Below are positions 37,261 through 49,359 of a stretch of 64,000 nt of DNA, one piece after another. The stretch spans positions 62,001-126,000 of the forward strand of contig JAYKKI010000138.1 in assembly GCA_039881145.1 (NCBI GenBank), read 5' to 3'. The stretch comes from Druceiella hillmani. Taxonomy: Eukaryota; Arthropoda; Insecta; Lepidoptera; Hepialidae. The translations under genes were made by a program, and so were the position numbers. Each line of letters opens with the position of its first letter. The first letter of the stretch is position 1. The notes under the pieces were generated by a model that was not told where the DNA came from, searched no databases, and worked only from the letters and a program-made list of their open reading frames with translations.

Positions 37261-37531
37261 GGCCATAATAATTGGCGACTGGAGAAGAAAATATAAAAAA
37301 AACAAATTAGTTTATTCCATTATGAACAATTACCTGCTCAAAGAGTTTTATTCCTTGTGCGATCAAACTGTATCTCTTGTGATTTAAAATTTTAGGTTAT
37401 TGTCCAAGGAAGACTATATCTCTGTATAGTGCAAAACTGATAATTTGATCAAATAATTTCACCCGCAAAAAAATTCGGCAGTGACTTTTAAAAAGGAAAG
37501 AAATTTTGTTGTCCTTTTAGTTTTTTGGGTA

Positions 37532-37612
37532 AACTTAAATATTGACTTGTACTTGTATAACTTAAATATTGACTTGTACATGTAAAACTTAAATATTCAC
37601 TTGTGGTAAAAC
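37532..37612. repeat. tandem repeat, 27 bp x 3
   Basis: Units starting AACTTAAATATTGACTTGT occur at 37,532, 37,559 and 37,586; the third is slightly diverged. Confidence 0.85.
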
Positions 37613-38689
37613 GAGGCCTTATGTTGAGTCAGGTTTTAATAATTTTCTCTAAAAATATGCATAATTTTACATAATAATAAATTATTTGTTACCGATCTTT
37701 CTAAGAGTGAGGTATATGAAGACTCCAATTTGGAATGTAAATTTTCTTTTTTTTTAATAAAAATCAATACACTTTTACCTGAAATTGTACATTTTGCAAT
37801 AATTTTTTCCTAGTAAGAAGGGACAGGCTATAAATTCCGTTACGAGTTTAAATTTCATTCAATTTTAATAAAAATGTATACCTTTACATTAAAGTTATGC
37901 TCATATAAAAATAATCTTATGTCAACAGGTTGTATACGTATGTGTTGTCATTCACTCTTTCCATCATGTCGCAAGTACCGTTAACAAATTTGCCAGGACG
38001 AAAAATATTTCAAAACTTGCTTTTATTGAATAATTGTATTATTAGCCACACGTAATGATATGTTTCTGCGAAGTTTGCTTTTACAATGGAGTTCTTATCG
38101 TTCTTGCGACCCGACGCTCTTTTGTCGCAGTCTCGTAAATCGAGTTTATTACTTAATTCATTCGACGTGGGGTGAGCGGTGTCATTGAGGATGCTTAGGT
38201 GACCTGCAACAGCTCTGTCATCTTAATCGCCGCATATCTGACATCTACCGATTATCTTATCTAGTCTGACTCCACGTTAGCGGTATCCTCACAGGTACTT
38301 CGACAATTCCCCACTTGAATTGCAGGTAATTTTTTGTAGATTTCAAAATGATTACAAAATACATTAAGGTAATATTATTGGTATGAAATATCTAACGGCT
38401 AGGATGGGATGGGAGTTAAAATATTCTGGCAAGAGGCGCCTTGTCATTTCATCAGCTCCGTGTGTTGTCGGTTCTTTCCGACTTAATTCAGCTTCATTTT
38501 GATCAAATAACAATATTAAACAATTCTAGTATTTCAGATCTGCCAGGGATCTCCTGATGGCTAACAATTTTTTTTAAATCTTTAGGATTTTTTAAATCTT
38601 TAAGCTTTACGGTGTAATCCATAGTTCGACTAATGTTTCTGGTCAAGTGCGAGTTGAGCTGTGAGTATTCTGTACCAAATTGTCATGCT

Positions 38690-39510
38690 AAAATGTATAA
38701 TTACACTTTGACACTCGGCATTATTTTTTCAATTATAATAACAAAATGGATCAGATGTAATATCGACCCCTCTTTGCATATACATATATGTGTTTACTAT
38801 ATTCTCCTCAATGGATGAATGAATTTAGATAAATTTTAATAAAAGTGTTATGGTTTTTTCGAGAAAAATCGCGCAAAATCTATACAATTTATAAGTGTGT
38901 ATATAATCATACCAACACTTATAAAATGAGTTAATTGACAATATCCTTCTTTCATAAAGAACTTTAATGACGATAGGAAAAGTTATTACAACCTTGAGAT
39001 CGCGGTATATTAAAACACAATTTTACAATTCTTCGCTTAAATACTAAAATTATTCATCAATAAATCCAAAAAAATCTATAATATTTTAAAAGTATATTTT
39101 AAAATGAAATATCGTGATGTACAAATTTCTTGTTGAAAGAACAGCTGAACTCGCTCTATCGGCATACGATAAATATAAGCTATTTGAAATTACATTCCTT
39201 CAAATATTCTAACCTTCCGAAAGTATGTCATCACAATTCACTTCACAGAAATAGAATCTGTATGCACAAAGCCATGACCTTACAAAGTTATATTATCTGA
39301 CGAGACAGCTAATATTGTATATTGTTTTCGCCAATAATTTTTCGTCAACATATAAATATGGTGACGTTTATATGACAACGTATCCACGTCCAGTTTAATA
39401 GAAATATATTCATTACGAATTCTCACATATGACATATACTTCCGTGACGTGAATATCTTATACAAAATTAATATTCAGCTTCGAGTGAGGAAAAATATGC
39501 ATGTTGGGAA
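38690..39510. repeat. foldback structure, left arm (about 0.8 kb)
   Basis: It is the reverse complement of 40,801-41,640 along its length. Anchors are TATATTCTCCTCAA (38,796 region), TTATAAGTG, GGCATACGATAAA, CACGTCCAGTTTAATAGAAA and GAGTGAGGAAAAATATGC. The arms differ by many substitutions and small indels. Within both arms a short ORF is open in the same relative direction (here minus, 39,280-39,465), sharing FTSRKYM and NEYISIKLDVDTLSYK. Confidence 0.85.
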
Positions 39511-40035
39511 TATTTGTTATTTGGGAATGTGCAATGTATACAAATAAAAATGGACCAAACGCGAATGCGACTCCCTCCTTCTGCTCGCGCTATGTCGTGA
39601 ATATCTCAAAAACTATGATATCTGGAATTAATATTTCATTTTCTTTGCAAAAATTGTGTGGTCTTCTAAATATTGTTATGTTCTAAATATTATTATTTGT
39701 TATTTTTTTTATTATTTAGGTCTAAAAATAGTTTTGATCGCTATAAATAACCCTTTTATTCCATATCCATATGGTATTTTTAGCTTGAACTCTGTCCTTT
39801 TCGAGTTCTTAATTTGTTCCCCTAAAATTTTCATACAAATATTTTTGAGTGTCAGTTTGGTGGTGTGTATATTAATATGCTTCATTACTACGGAAAAATT
39901 AAAATTTTTGCCTTTTTGCGTACAAACAGTAGTAACAGACAGACAAACAAAAATCTCATCAATCTTACATAATTTTCGTTTTTCCTTTTGATGTATATCA
40001 TTCTAAAAGTCATGCGTGCAGATAGTAACTCCATA
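39511..40035. other. interior of foldback structure, left part
   Basis: A 111-codon ORF (39,656-39,991, plus) is hydrophobic at first and ends in TDRQTKISSILHNF. The last part matches the CAGACAGACAAAC style of LINE/SINE 3' tails. I do not consider it a gene. Confidence 0.4.
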
Positions 40036-40230
40036 AAGAGAATTCTTGTGCAGGGAAGAATAGAAGGCACTTAACCACTTGGGAGGTCGTCGATGCGGTG
40101 GACAGACCAGATCGAGTCTGCTTCAGACCGTGTCCTATATGAGTGCACCAGGACGATGACAAATGGAGAGAGATGGAGAGGCATCGTGAGGCGAGTAACA
40201 ACGATCCCCCATAACAGTACTACATGCTGA
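40036..40230 (+). pseudogene. non-LTR retrotransposon ORF2 C-terminus
   Basis: One plus frame reads KRILVQGRIEGT, a stop (TAA), then PLGRSSMRWTDQIESASD, RVLYECTRTMTNGERWRGIV and RRVTT, ending at TGA 40,228-40,230. The GR..RW.D.I module followed by a W-R residue pattern is the standard extreme C-terminus of endonuclease-reverse transcriptase proteins of arthropod LINEs. Only about 65 codons remain, with one internal stop and no upstream RT, so it is a fossil inside the foldback structure. Exact clade not determined. Confidence 0.75.
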
Positions 40231-40480
40231 CCACTACCGCTCTGTCAAGAGCAAAACGGCCGAGGAAAAGATAATTTTAAGAATATACTATAAAAATCAC
40301 ATATTTTTAAAATATCCATTTTTTGCAAACCTAATTACTCATCATACATACTCTTCAATAATTTGTTTACCCATTTTTGAGATTTTTTTCTCAAAAATTG
40401 GCAAACTAATTATCATTGATTATTCATTTCAAGAATGGAGAGAAACTATTTACAACTTTATATTATTACTACTCATAATA

Positions 40481-40785
40481 AGTAGTATAAATGAAATTAC
40501 ATACTCTCTTGTCCATTACGGTTTGCCCATTATTGTTTGTCAATCCGATTGTCTGTTGAAGCTTCATAAACTCTAATCGTATTTCTCAGGGAACTGAGAT
40601 ACACGATTTATCGCTGTCGATGTTATTTCTAGCTCATAATAAGCAGATGCTATCTCTAGCTACTCACAAACATAAATACTAACAAGAAATTACACACTCT
40701 GTCGTCCATTTCCGTTTGTCTATCCGATTGTCTGCCTCTAACTCTAAATCGTATATCTCAGATTCTTGAGCCATTCCATTCATAA
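40481..40785 (+). repeat. imperfect tandem duplication of about 170-190 bp
   Basis: The order GAAATTACA..ACTCT, GTCCATT.CGGTTTG, ATCCGATTGTCTG, CTCTAA.TCGTAT.TCTCAG occurs twice (about 40,491-40,595 and 40,687-40,765). It lies inside the foldback interior, just before the right arm. Confidence 0.75.
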
Positions 40786-40800
40786 AGAATAATTTTTAGC

Positions 40801-41640
40801 AGCTCCCAGCTGGCATATTTTTCCTCACTCAAAGCCGAGTATTAATTGTGTATGAAACATTCACGTCACGGAAGAATGCGCGAGATATTCACATCACGAA
40901 AGTATATGCCATACGCGAGAATTCATAATGAATATATTTCTATTAAACTGGACGTGGACACCTTGTCATATAAAGGTCGACATATTCGTATGTTGATAGA
41001 AAATTCTTGGCGAACACAATATATAATACTTGTTGCCTAGTTAGATAATATAACTCTCTGAGGTAGTGGCTTTGTGCATATACATACGATTTATCTGAAG
41101 TAAAATGGCAGGCTATATTTTCAAAATGTTGGAATGCTTTGAAATCAATGCAATTTAAAACAGCTTATGTTTATCGTATGCCGATGTAGCGACTGTACTT
41201 TCAATATGAAATTTATACATCATTTTAAAAAAGAAATTCTTTCCACGTTTTGTGTAGTTTTACAATACTATAGGTTTTTTTTATTTATGGATAAATAATT
41301 TTAGCACTCAAGCGGAGAATTTTAAAATTATATTTTAATATACCGCCATCTCAAATTGTGAATGTTTTAATAGCTTTTCCTGTAGTTACTAGATTGGTTT
41401 AAAAAAAACAGATGTTGTTAATTAACTCAACTTATTGGTTTTTAATAAGTGTTCAAAACCATTCATATTCATACAGGTACACATGAATTTTATACATTTT
41501 GCGCAATTTTTCTCGAACTAACAATAAGTCATCCGTTGAGGAGAATATAACAAACAGCCACATACATATGCATGGAGGGACTGATATCACATATCATCCA
41601 TTTTATGATCACAATTTAAAAAAAACAATGCCGACTGTGG
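40801..41640. repeat. foldback structure, right arm
   Basis: Reverse complement of the left arm. The corresponding ORF here is plus (40,846-41,040) and shares FTSRKYM, NEYISIKLDVDTLSYK and a SWRTQY/YWRKQY segment with the left arm. The shared frame could reflect past coding, or only sequence similarity. No family is recognised. Confidence 0.85.
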
Positions 41641-42417
41641 CTTGATATTTATAATAGACAAAGAGAAATTGAACTATTTGAAACAGACGAAACTGATAAT
41701 TTCATTATTTGTTACAAAATTGGGATATTACTTAGTCTTATATGTACATTAAACAATTTAGAATAAAAAGAAATACTTATCAAATTTAATACAAAAACGA
41801 AAATATTAATTGAAACGTTGACTTTGTGAAATATTTGAAACATATGAATTTTTAATAACATTTTTAAAAAAAAAATATTATAAAATAAAGTACGATTTTA
41901 AATTTTATTTTGAATTAAAAAAAAATAAACATAAAGAAATCGGAATATAAATAAATTTAAATAAAATTTAATATGGCTCTAATGAAAAAAAAATTATTCA
42001 ATTAATAATAAATATTGCGTTACATTGAAATAAAATGAAAATAATTAGGTATTGAACCATGTGAGACATGAAAAAGTGAATTATAAATAGAAACGAGTGA
42101 AAATATATGCTTTTCAGTTTATATTTCATGATTCACGTATCTTCAACGATTCTGTAACTTATTGATTTTCATTAAAGTATCAAGATGGTCATTTCTTTGA
42201 CACGTATACTCAACTAAATTATTACGTAATCCATCACAAATAACTTTTAGCCTTTTTTTAAATATTTGCTTTTTTTTCAAACGTTAAGCATTGGAAATTA
42301 TTTATATCTTCTCATTTTAAATAAAATCTGAGCTTTGTGCTTCCTTTAACCGTAATCCATTACCTATCTCATAATTCTTCCTATTATATTTATTAAATCT
42401 TTCCTATATGTCTAATA

Positions 42418-42720
42418 TCTCTTCGCAACCCTACTTATTTTTGATTCGTCAAATTGATTCTGATCGATTTGTTTCAAATAACCTTCAAAGTCCCAACATA
42501 ATAGCGTCCAATAAAGCGTACACAAATATGGGAGATGAAAGGCTGAACCGAGGAAATATGTAATGGAAAGTGATTAATGCAAATAGAAACTACTGTGGGA
42601 ATGTATGTCACAAATAATGGCTGAGAGGATTTGTAGAAAAAAAATGTGTGCGACTGTAAACTTTTGTTCCTTTTAATTTTGGACCATTTCCGATATACTT
42701 TTTTAAAATGGTAGCAGTTT
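42418..42720 (+). repeat. dispersed repeat, copy 2
   Basis: Diverged homologue of 30,490-30,930, with anchors TTTTTGATTCGTCAAATTG, GTCCAATAAAGCG, GAGGAAATATGTAATGG and GAAAAAAAATGTGTG. It gives no ORF. From 41,641 to 42,417 I see only AT-rich DNA. Confidence 0.55.
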
Positions 42721-43463
42721 TTCTGTTCCTCGTATTTGAAATAGGATAGAAATCGATAAACATACGAGGGTCTTAAACTAAAATTATTAATATCAACTTA
42801 ATCAAAATACAAATATGAGGTCTTTTTCTAAGAACGCAGCGAATCCTGTTCTAAAAATATTGCCTGATATTGCCTGATTATTCACGGTATAATTACAACA
42901 TACCTATATAATATTATTGTACATAATAATGATTATTATGGTAATAACGACTTAAATTTATGAAGCCATAATTTTGTAAATAGTGACGCGAAAGTCCGTT
43001 TCTATTATTATTTTTTGAAAACTTTTCCGTTCCTAGTAGTTCCTGATATGATGCTTACGTTCGTTTCTTTTTTTGATTAACAACCTACCATAAGATATAA
43101 TTTAGAAAACACTTTGATTAACATTTTTTAGTCCTCGGATTGACCATAAACTATAATTTTAAAGGGACTCTTTCGAATAGTAAATGTTAGGCATATTTTA
43201 ATTTATATAATAAACTTTAGCTCAAAAACCTATTCATAACATTATAATTAACGATTTTATGTAGCAATACAATTAATGTATCAAATAGTAGTTAAGGAAA
43301 CTTATTAATAAGAAAGTATACGGTAAATTTATAAATGAAAACTACGGCTGTGAAGAGACGATGAAAATTAGTCTACAAAATTTTCTGTGGAAAAGAGACT
43401 ACTAAAAAGTAACTGAATTTCTGTAACCGCTATTTGACTTACCGTGGAGTATAAAACACTGGA

Positions 43464-43499
43464 AAATCAAAAAGAGGTTAACAGGCCTCTTTTTGATTT
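43464..43499. repeat. perfect 14-bp-arm hairpin
   Basis: AAATCAAAAAGAGG (43,464-43,477) and its complement (43,486-43,499) with an 8-base spacer. There is a T-run inside the arm but no upstream gene to terminate. Confidence 0.8.
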
Positions 43500-44050
43500 A
43501 AAATGTTAAAACGGTTAAAATAAAAGCCGATTAGAAAAGTGAAAAATAAATCTACATACATTTCCTTATAAAGCTAAAATACTTAGTGTTAAATTTGATA
43601 TTTATATTAACTATCTGTTTCCAAATAACTCATAAATCAATTTTCATATAATTAAAAATTGTAGGAATAAATTACAATTTAAATCCAATTTTTTATTTTA
43701 ATTTTTTTAATTTTTCTCGAGAATATATGTTACTCTCTTTCCAATAATAATATCAAAATTTTAAGAATTTGAGTATTGGATTAGCATTCGCATGTGAACA
43801 TGTGATTTTATCTGTCTACAATAAATATTAAAATTTCTTTCCAAACAATTCATAAGATTATTTGCATTTTATATATTCAAAGACGGCAATAATATTTGAT
43901 AAACCATAATGTTGATGGCTTCACTTTTATACGTTTTAAGATCGTAAAAGGATCCTTATTTTGGTGAAAAATTCTTGGCAAACGTTGTGAACCCCGACAT
44001 AGTCATCTCGTTCATCCCTATCTTTATGAGATCACGACTTTGAATGTACA

Positions 44051-44093
44051 AATTTGCACTCTGCAATACAACATGTATTGCAAAGTGCAAATT
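44051..44093. repeat. 20-bp-arm hairpin
   Basis: Arms 44,051-44,070 and 44,074-44,093 (AATTTGCACTCTGCAATACA and complement) with one mismatch and a 3-base loop. Confidence 0.85.
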
Positions 44094-44454
44094 ATTACAA
44101 TGACATGCTTTTGAAAGGTCACAACACTTTGCAGGCGATGTAGTTCGGAGAGCGAAATAAAATATTTTATGAGCTTTGTATATATTTTATCCATAAATAA
44201 ATTCAATTCTCTTGCGTTTTTACTTCAAAGTTTATCTAGAAAGCTAGAGGGTTTTGTATTAAAATGGGAAACATTTTCTTAAATAAATATGAGTATTTAG
44301 CTCTGTCAGTTATACATATTTCTAAATGTCAATGATATAATTTAATTTGCCTGCTATAAATATTAGCTGTAAGACTTAAAATCTGCAAATTCCAATATGA
44401 TCACGTTACATCGATTACATTGTATTAATGAGAATTATCTTCAATACAATTTCC

Positions 44455-44520
44455 GTAATTAAAATCACCTTAAGGTATTCATGCTCTCGCGCATGAATAC
44501 GTTAAGGTGATTTTAATTAC
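44455..44520. repeat. 29-bp-arm hairpin
   Basis: Arms 44,455-44,483 and 44,492-44,520 match at 28 of 29 positions; spacer CTCTCGCG. The arm contains AAAATCACCTTAAGG. Confidence 0.88.
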
Positions 44521-45595
44521 AGAACTCTGTACATCAATATATAATATTATGGTAAAAATGAGTATTCAAAATCATATTCAATTCCTTAGCTTTGAAATTT
44601 TTATAAGATTATATTCGTATAAATGTTTGTAAATTTTATACACCTATTGATGACAAGGATTATTAAGTTCGTGTCCAAAAATGATTATGGTGTTGGGCCA
44701 TGAACCTCACATTTGAATCGTCACATATTATAAGAATTATAAAACATTCTAATAAATCTCTGTATCTATGTATGTTTTTTTGGATTATTAACAATTGATA
44801 GCATATTACCTGAAAAGTTCAGGAATTCTTTTGTATTTACCGTTAAGGTATTTCTTCGGTAACAATAGATCTACTTAAGATTTGTAGCTCGTTTTTTTCA
44901 AATTGAATATTCGCTTCCTTATATAAACGAATTTAAGATAAATTCTGCTCTTAACTTTAAAGCTTCTTCAGCGGAAAAACAATTTATCCATGCGTAGAGA
45001 CTAATACAGTGTTTGAATATACATGAGATATACCTATCGAAGGCAATATGTACGCAAGATATCGGACTTTAAACCTGTTACGAAAACGTATTGAAAGCTT
45101 TAGAAGGAAGCAGGCAGGAAGTGAGTTAAGGTGAGAGTAATTCGAATGCTTTTACGTCAGGTTCGGCGGAGTATTATTAATACTTTTGATTAGTTTAGCC
45201 AGAAGCGATGGGTTCATAATTATATATTTATAGACTTTCGATAAATACGAAAATTTTGTTAGTAAAGCAGATTCCTTTTATGTCCTTTCATGGTTTCATG
45301 CTGTTATGTGTTCAGCTTTGAAATATATAATTTACTTTGTCCGCGTAATACCCATTAATATTTTTTTTCTCTTAAAAAGCACTTCAAGTTTCAGAATAAA
45401 AAGTTACTTATAATATAAATTAGAAATATTGTATAGGACGTCAGGCAGTCAGAGCATAACAAGCATCTATTCGCACATTCGTTAAAAATTACACATTAAT
45501 GATATTAGTTAAAATTGTAGAAATATATTCGTAGCTTCGAAATTGGCAAAAAATATTAGCTGTAGAAACTCCTGCGTTTAACGGTTTTATTATAA

Positions 45596-45905
45596 ATTAG
45601 CTGTGCCCGCGACTTTGTTCGCGTGGAAATTGGAGTCAGAAAAATTACTAGGAATTTTTTTGTATGACGTTGGCAGCTAAACCGGGTCTGCCAGTTCTGA
45701 TATTAGCGTGCACAACGAAGATATGTTAAGACTGACGTATCTTTTTTTAGTTTTGGACCGACTGAAATGAAACTAAGCCTAAATGTTGTCCCAAGCTAAT
45801 CTTAATACCACCACTGAAAACCGAATCCAAATCGATTTAGCCGTTGGTGACATTTTTGTGTACAACGGAAGAGCGCACAGATAAATACTTAAATATTTGG
45901 TTAAA
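45596..45905 (+). mobile_element. RTE/SINE-like 3' region remnant
   Basis: It begins CTGTGCCCGCGACTTTG then TTCGCGTGGAAATTGG, where CGCGA/TCGCG can form a hairpin. It ends in AATCCAAATCGATTTAGCCG and TGTGTACAACGGAAGAGCGC. Both ends resemble the 3' parts of RTE-clade LINEs and associated SINEs common in insects, where a conserved 'could pair with the RT' tail is followed by short repeats. No coding sequence is left. Assignment is by remembered pattern, not by search. Confidence 0.5.
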
Positions 45906-46555
45906 ATACGTAAGCCCTCCCTACATTAATAAAACTCCTTCCCCAAATTATATAACAAAGACTAAACTAAAGACTATCATAGCTTTGTTACAAAAAATGT
46001 AAAATTAATTAAATGACCCAAGTTCTTGGTAATGATATGATAAAGAAAAAATTATAACGCGCTTTATGAAAAATTATGTGGTTCCAATGCCTTTATCATC
46101 AATCACGTGTTTTTTATTTAACTTGTTTTACGAAGACAGATTTTAATTATATTTTATTTTGTCAACAATAACGTTATATCTAATTTTAATGAAGTAAAGT
46201 ACCCATCTTTCTCTAATATCTTTTACTGTTGCGTATTGTGACGAAACACTTCATTCATATGATGTTAGCATTCTGTTTCATTGCCACAAAATAGTTTGTC
46301 ACGCTTACGTTTATAATTTAATGTCATATAGTAATATCATCCTGTAGTAGCCTTAACGACACTTATAGAAAATTTACCCCCTAAAAGGGGCTTTATAAGG
46401 AAATTGTCGTGAATAATTACAAACTCATTTTGCTACACGATGATATAAATGAAATAAAATTTTACTGCACTCAATTTTGACTTTTATGAACAAAGCGTAA
46501 TGAAAATTGGAGAGTTAAGTAGATAAATCGCCTTAAAATATATGCTTTATCAAAG

Positions 46556-46850
46556 TTGCCATTATATTATGTTATTATTCTTATTATATTATGTTATATA
46601 TTATATTATGTTATTACTCTTCAACGTTTCAAAAATATCCGGTTTCAAGTAAATTTTACAATTTATGACGATTTTGGAGTCGTAAGTTTTACTGTAGGGT
46701 TTCGTCGTGGATTTCAATCGTGCGGAAACAACAACTTTTGTTCTTGTTTACTTTTTTTTGTTACCTTTTAAAATAAAAATTTTGAATTTGTTTTGAAAGA
46801 TCAACATAGAATTTAAAACGTTTTGAAAGATCAATATAGAATTTAAATTG
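46556..46850. repeat. short local duplications
   Basis: Repeated TTATATTATGTTATTA near 46,560-46,620, and a 31-bp direct duplication GTTTTGAAAGATCAA.. at about 46,790-46,847. The ORF between them (46,556-46,771) is not supported as a gene. Confidence 0.65.
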
Positions 46851-48127
46851 GTAAGTATGGTGAGTATCTCTACGTATTCTGATTAAATTGTTTGAGATTT
46901 ATAAAAATAATGTATGGCATAATGCCTATCTCTTATAAGTTCGTCACAAAAATTTGTGTGTATAACATGAAATGCATGAAAAACGTTTCGCTATATAAAA
47001 ACCATAATTTTTCAACGCAGTTTTCGGAAGTTCATTGTACACAGAGACGTTATTTTAAATTACGGTTGCAGAATCTTTCTCTGGCTTAGATTTTGGGGAA
47101 TACTCGGAAATAAAAAACATTTTGCATAAAAACATAAACCTAATAAATAATGAAAATTAAATAAAATAATCAGAAGTAACAAACTGAATTCGTAACATTG
47201 GCATATTTTCGACCAAATCCCAATAGAAACTACTGTTTTTAGTAATTTTTCTTAACCGTATCGTTTTCCAGTTTCCGAGGTTGTTTGACATTTTCCTTCA
47301 AACTCATTACTAATACTGTAACATGGCTGTCTACATTATATAAATTTCAATAAAATTAATTAACTTTAACCATTAAAGCTCTAATAATTCAATAAGAGCG
47401 CATCGAAAAACAGTTGATAATGACCATACTTCGTCAATGATACGAGGTTGCGTCGTATTCATAGATATCAAGACTTAATATACCATGATATTTGCGTCAA
47501 TGTTTATGTGTCCGTGTATAATGTAAAGTTTATTCATATTTTTGTCATTTTCTGTTTTGTGAATGAAAATAGAGTATTAATGGTGATTGGATTGTATAAT
47601 TTATGACGTATATTTATTACGAAACTATAATTTCGGATTATAAATAATATTTGAAATTTCTTTAATTATTTATTAAAAGAAGAACATTTACTTTTTAAGA
47701 AAAGCTTTTTACATTTTTAACAAATTTTCGTGGGAATGAAAGAGATTAGTTTTCTTAAAATTAAATATTAGTATGTCATCGTTTAAAGATATGTTTACTT
47801 AAATGAATTCATTATACCAGATTTGATTTCAAATAACTCTATAATTGCATTTTCAAACCAATATTATATTGTTTAAAAGGAAATGTGATATTTTGAAGTT
47901 GTGATATTGTATAATAATAATTTCAGAAAAAGTTGACAGATTGCTATTTTGATTTTATACTACTCATTTACATCACTAAGCTATAGCCTCATGAAATTTA
48001 AAATTTAGTTTAGGCTTTAAATGTTTATGAAAATAATCTCCCTGCAATGAAACTGCAGGCAACTCCATAAAATGCTCTTAAATTAACTGAGTTTAAATCT
48101 AGATTACTTCCCACAAAGTTATTAGAT

Positions 48128-48280
48128 AAGATTTATCGGGGCGCAATAATAATTGGGCGCACGCATCGTCTTCGTCTGTCTATTAATAGGCCTCAGACAT
48201 TAAGGCTTCGCATTAACCCAGACCTGGCATAACTCGGCTGAAGAGAGCGCCCGAAATCCGTCAAAATGGAATGAGATGAC
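48128..48280. other. GC-richer complex patch, possible conserved non-coding DNA
   Basis: It stands out from its surroundings (TTATCGGGGCGCAATAATAA, GGCCTCAGACATTAAGG, GAGAGCGCCCGAAATCC). No long ORF and no repeat match within the window. An AGATAAGATTTATC pair of GATA-type motifs sits at its left edge. Confidence 0.3.
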
Positions 48281-48370
48281 ATATACTACTAAGTAAATCT
48301 ATGGTGGAGTAGAATTCTCTTCATGGTTCCATATTCTTAGAAAGGCACAAAATTTCACTATAATTGTTAT

Positions 48371-48420
48371 CTAGGAATATTTAAGGAATAACTACTACAT
48401 TATTCCTTAAATATTCCTAG
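48371..48420. repeat. perfect 20-bp-arm hairpin
   Basis: Arms 48,371-48,390 and 48,401-48,420 (CTAGGAATATTTAAGGAATA and complement) are exact, with the 10-base spacer ACTACTACAT. A GTAGTAGTAGT run follows at once and is complementary to the spacer, allowing an alternative fold. Confidence 0.88.
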
Positions 48421-48953
48421 GAGTAGTAGTAGTAACACTAGGAGCATGCAATATTTGAAGTTCTAATTCAACAACATCGTATCGTTTCCTGGTAAAATAA
48501 TTTTCCTAATAAATTTTCGGACTTCAAAGATTTCTCCTCGACTTTCTCCTCGTATAAGATAATATTGGATAATCGATAGAGTGTATGTAAATATATTGTC
48601 ATTTTAATTTACTAAAGTAGACTATATATTGTAAAACAATTATTTTTGATATTATATTCGGGGTATATATAAAGTGATTAGTTCCTTTTTGGTTATTTTA
48701 AATAATGATATTAGAAATTGAAGTAACTTAAACATGTTTATTAGTGAAGGATTTCGAAGCATTTTCATACTATTTAAAGACACTGTGATAACTTTCATGT
48801 AAAGATGTCCAGAGGATAAGATTAAGTAATTTAATTATATTTTTAAAGCTCGAGTTTTTTGTTTTCAATTATGTTAATATATTTATTATTCTTTTAATGT
48901 TGATTCTAATAAAGATTCTACATTTTTTCTGGCTTTGTACACCTTTCATAACT

Positions 48954-49018
48954 TTTTAATATGTTAATAAAAATTAATGAATAAATTTTTAATATGTTAA
49001 CAAAAATTAATGATTCAA
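48954..49018. repeat. tandem duplication, about 32 bp x 2
   Basis: TTTTTAATATGTTAA.AAAAATTAATGA occurs twice in a row with one difference. Confidence 0.8.
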
Positions 49019-49216
49019 TGTGAACCTCACATTTATTAGAATAAATGTAACGAATCCTTATTCAAAATTGGAAAATTTTTGGAAAAACGTACTGAATATT
49101 TTGAATTGGAATTAAAAATGATAATGAACGATGATATCTAAATGTTTCAATAACTATCGTTACGCTGTTATATAAAAAATATTTTTTAGATATAAAATTC
49201 TGGGTACATGCTATCA

Positions 49217-49359
<143 letters not shown>

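Noticed and set aside
39656..39991. 111-codon plus ORF with a hydrophobic N-terminal half, possible membrane protein
   Set aside because: T-rich DNA yields hydrophobic residues by composition; its end overlaps a LINE/SINE-style tail and it lies inside a foldback interior. No signal of selection.
40010..40201. 63-codon minus ORF opposite the LINE fragment
   Set aside because: It is the shadow of the LINE C-terminus on the opposite strand.
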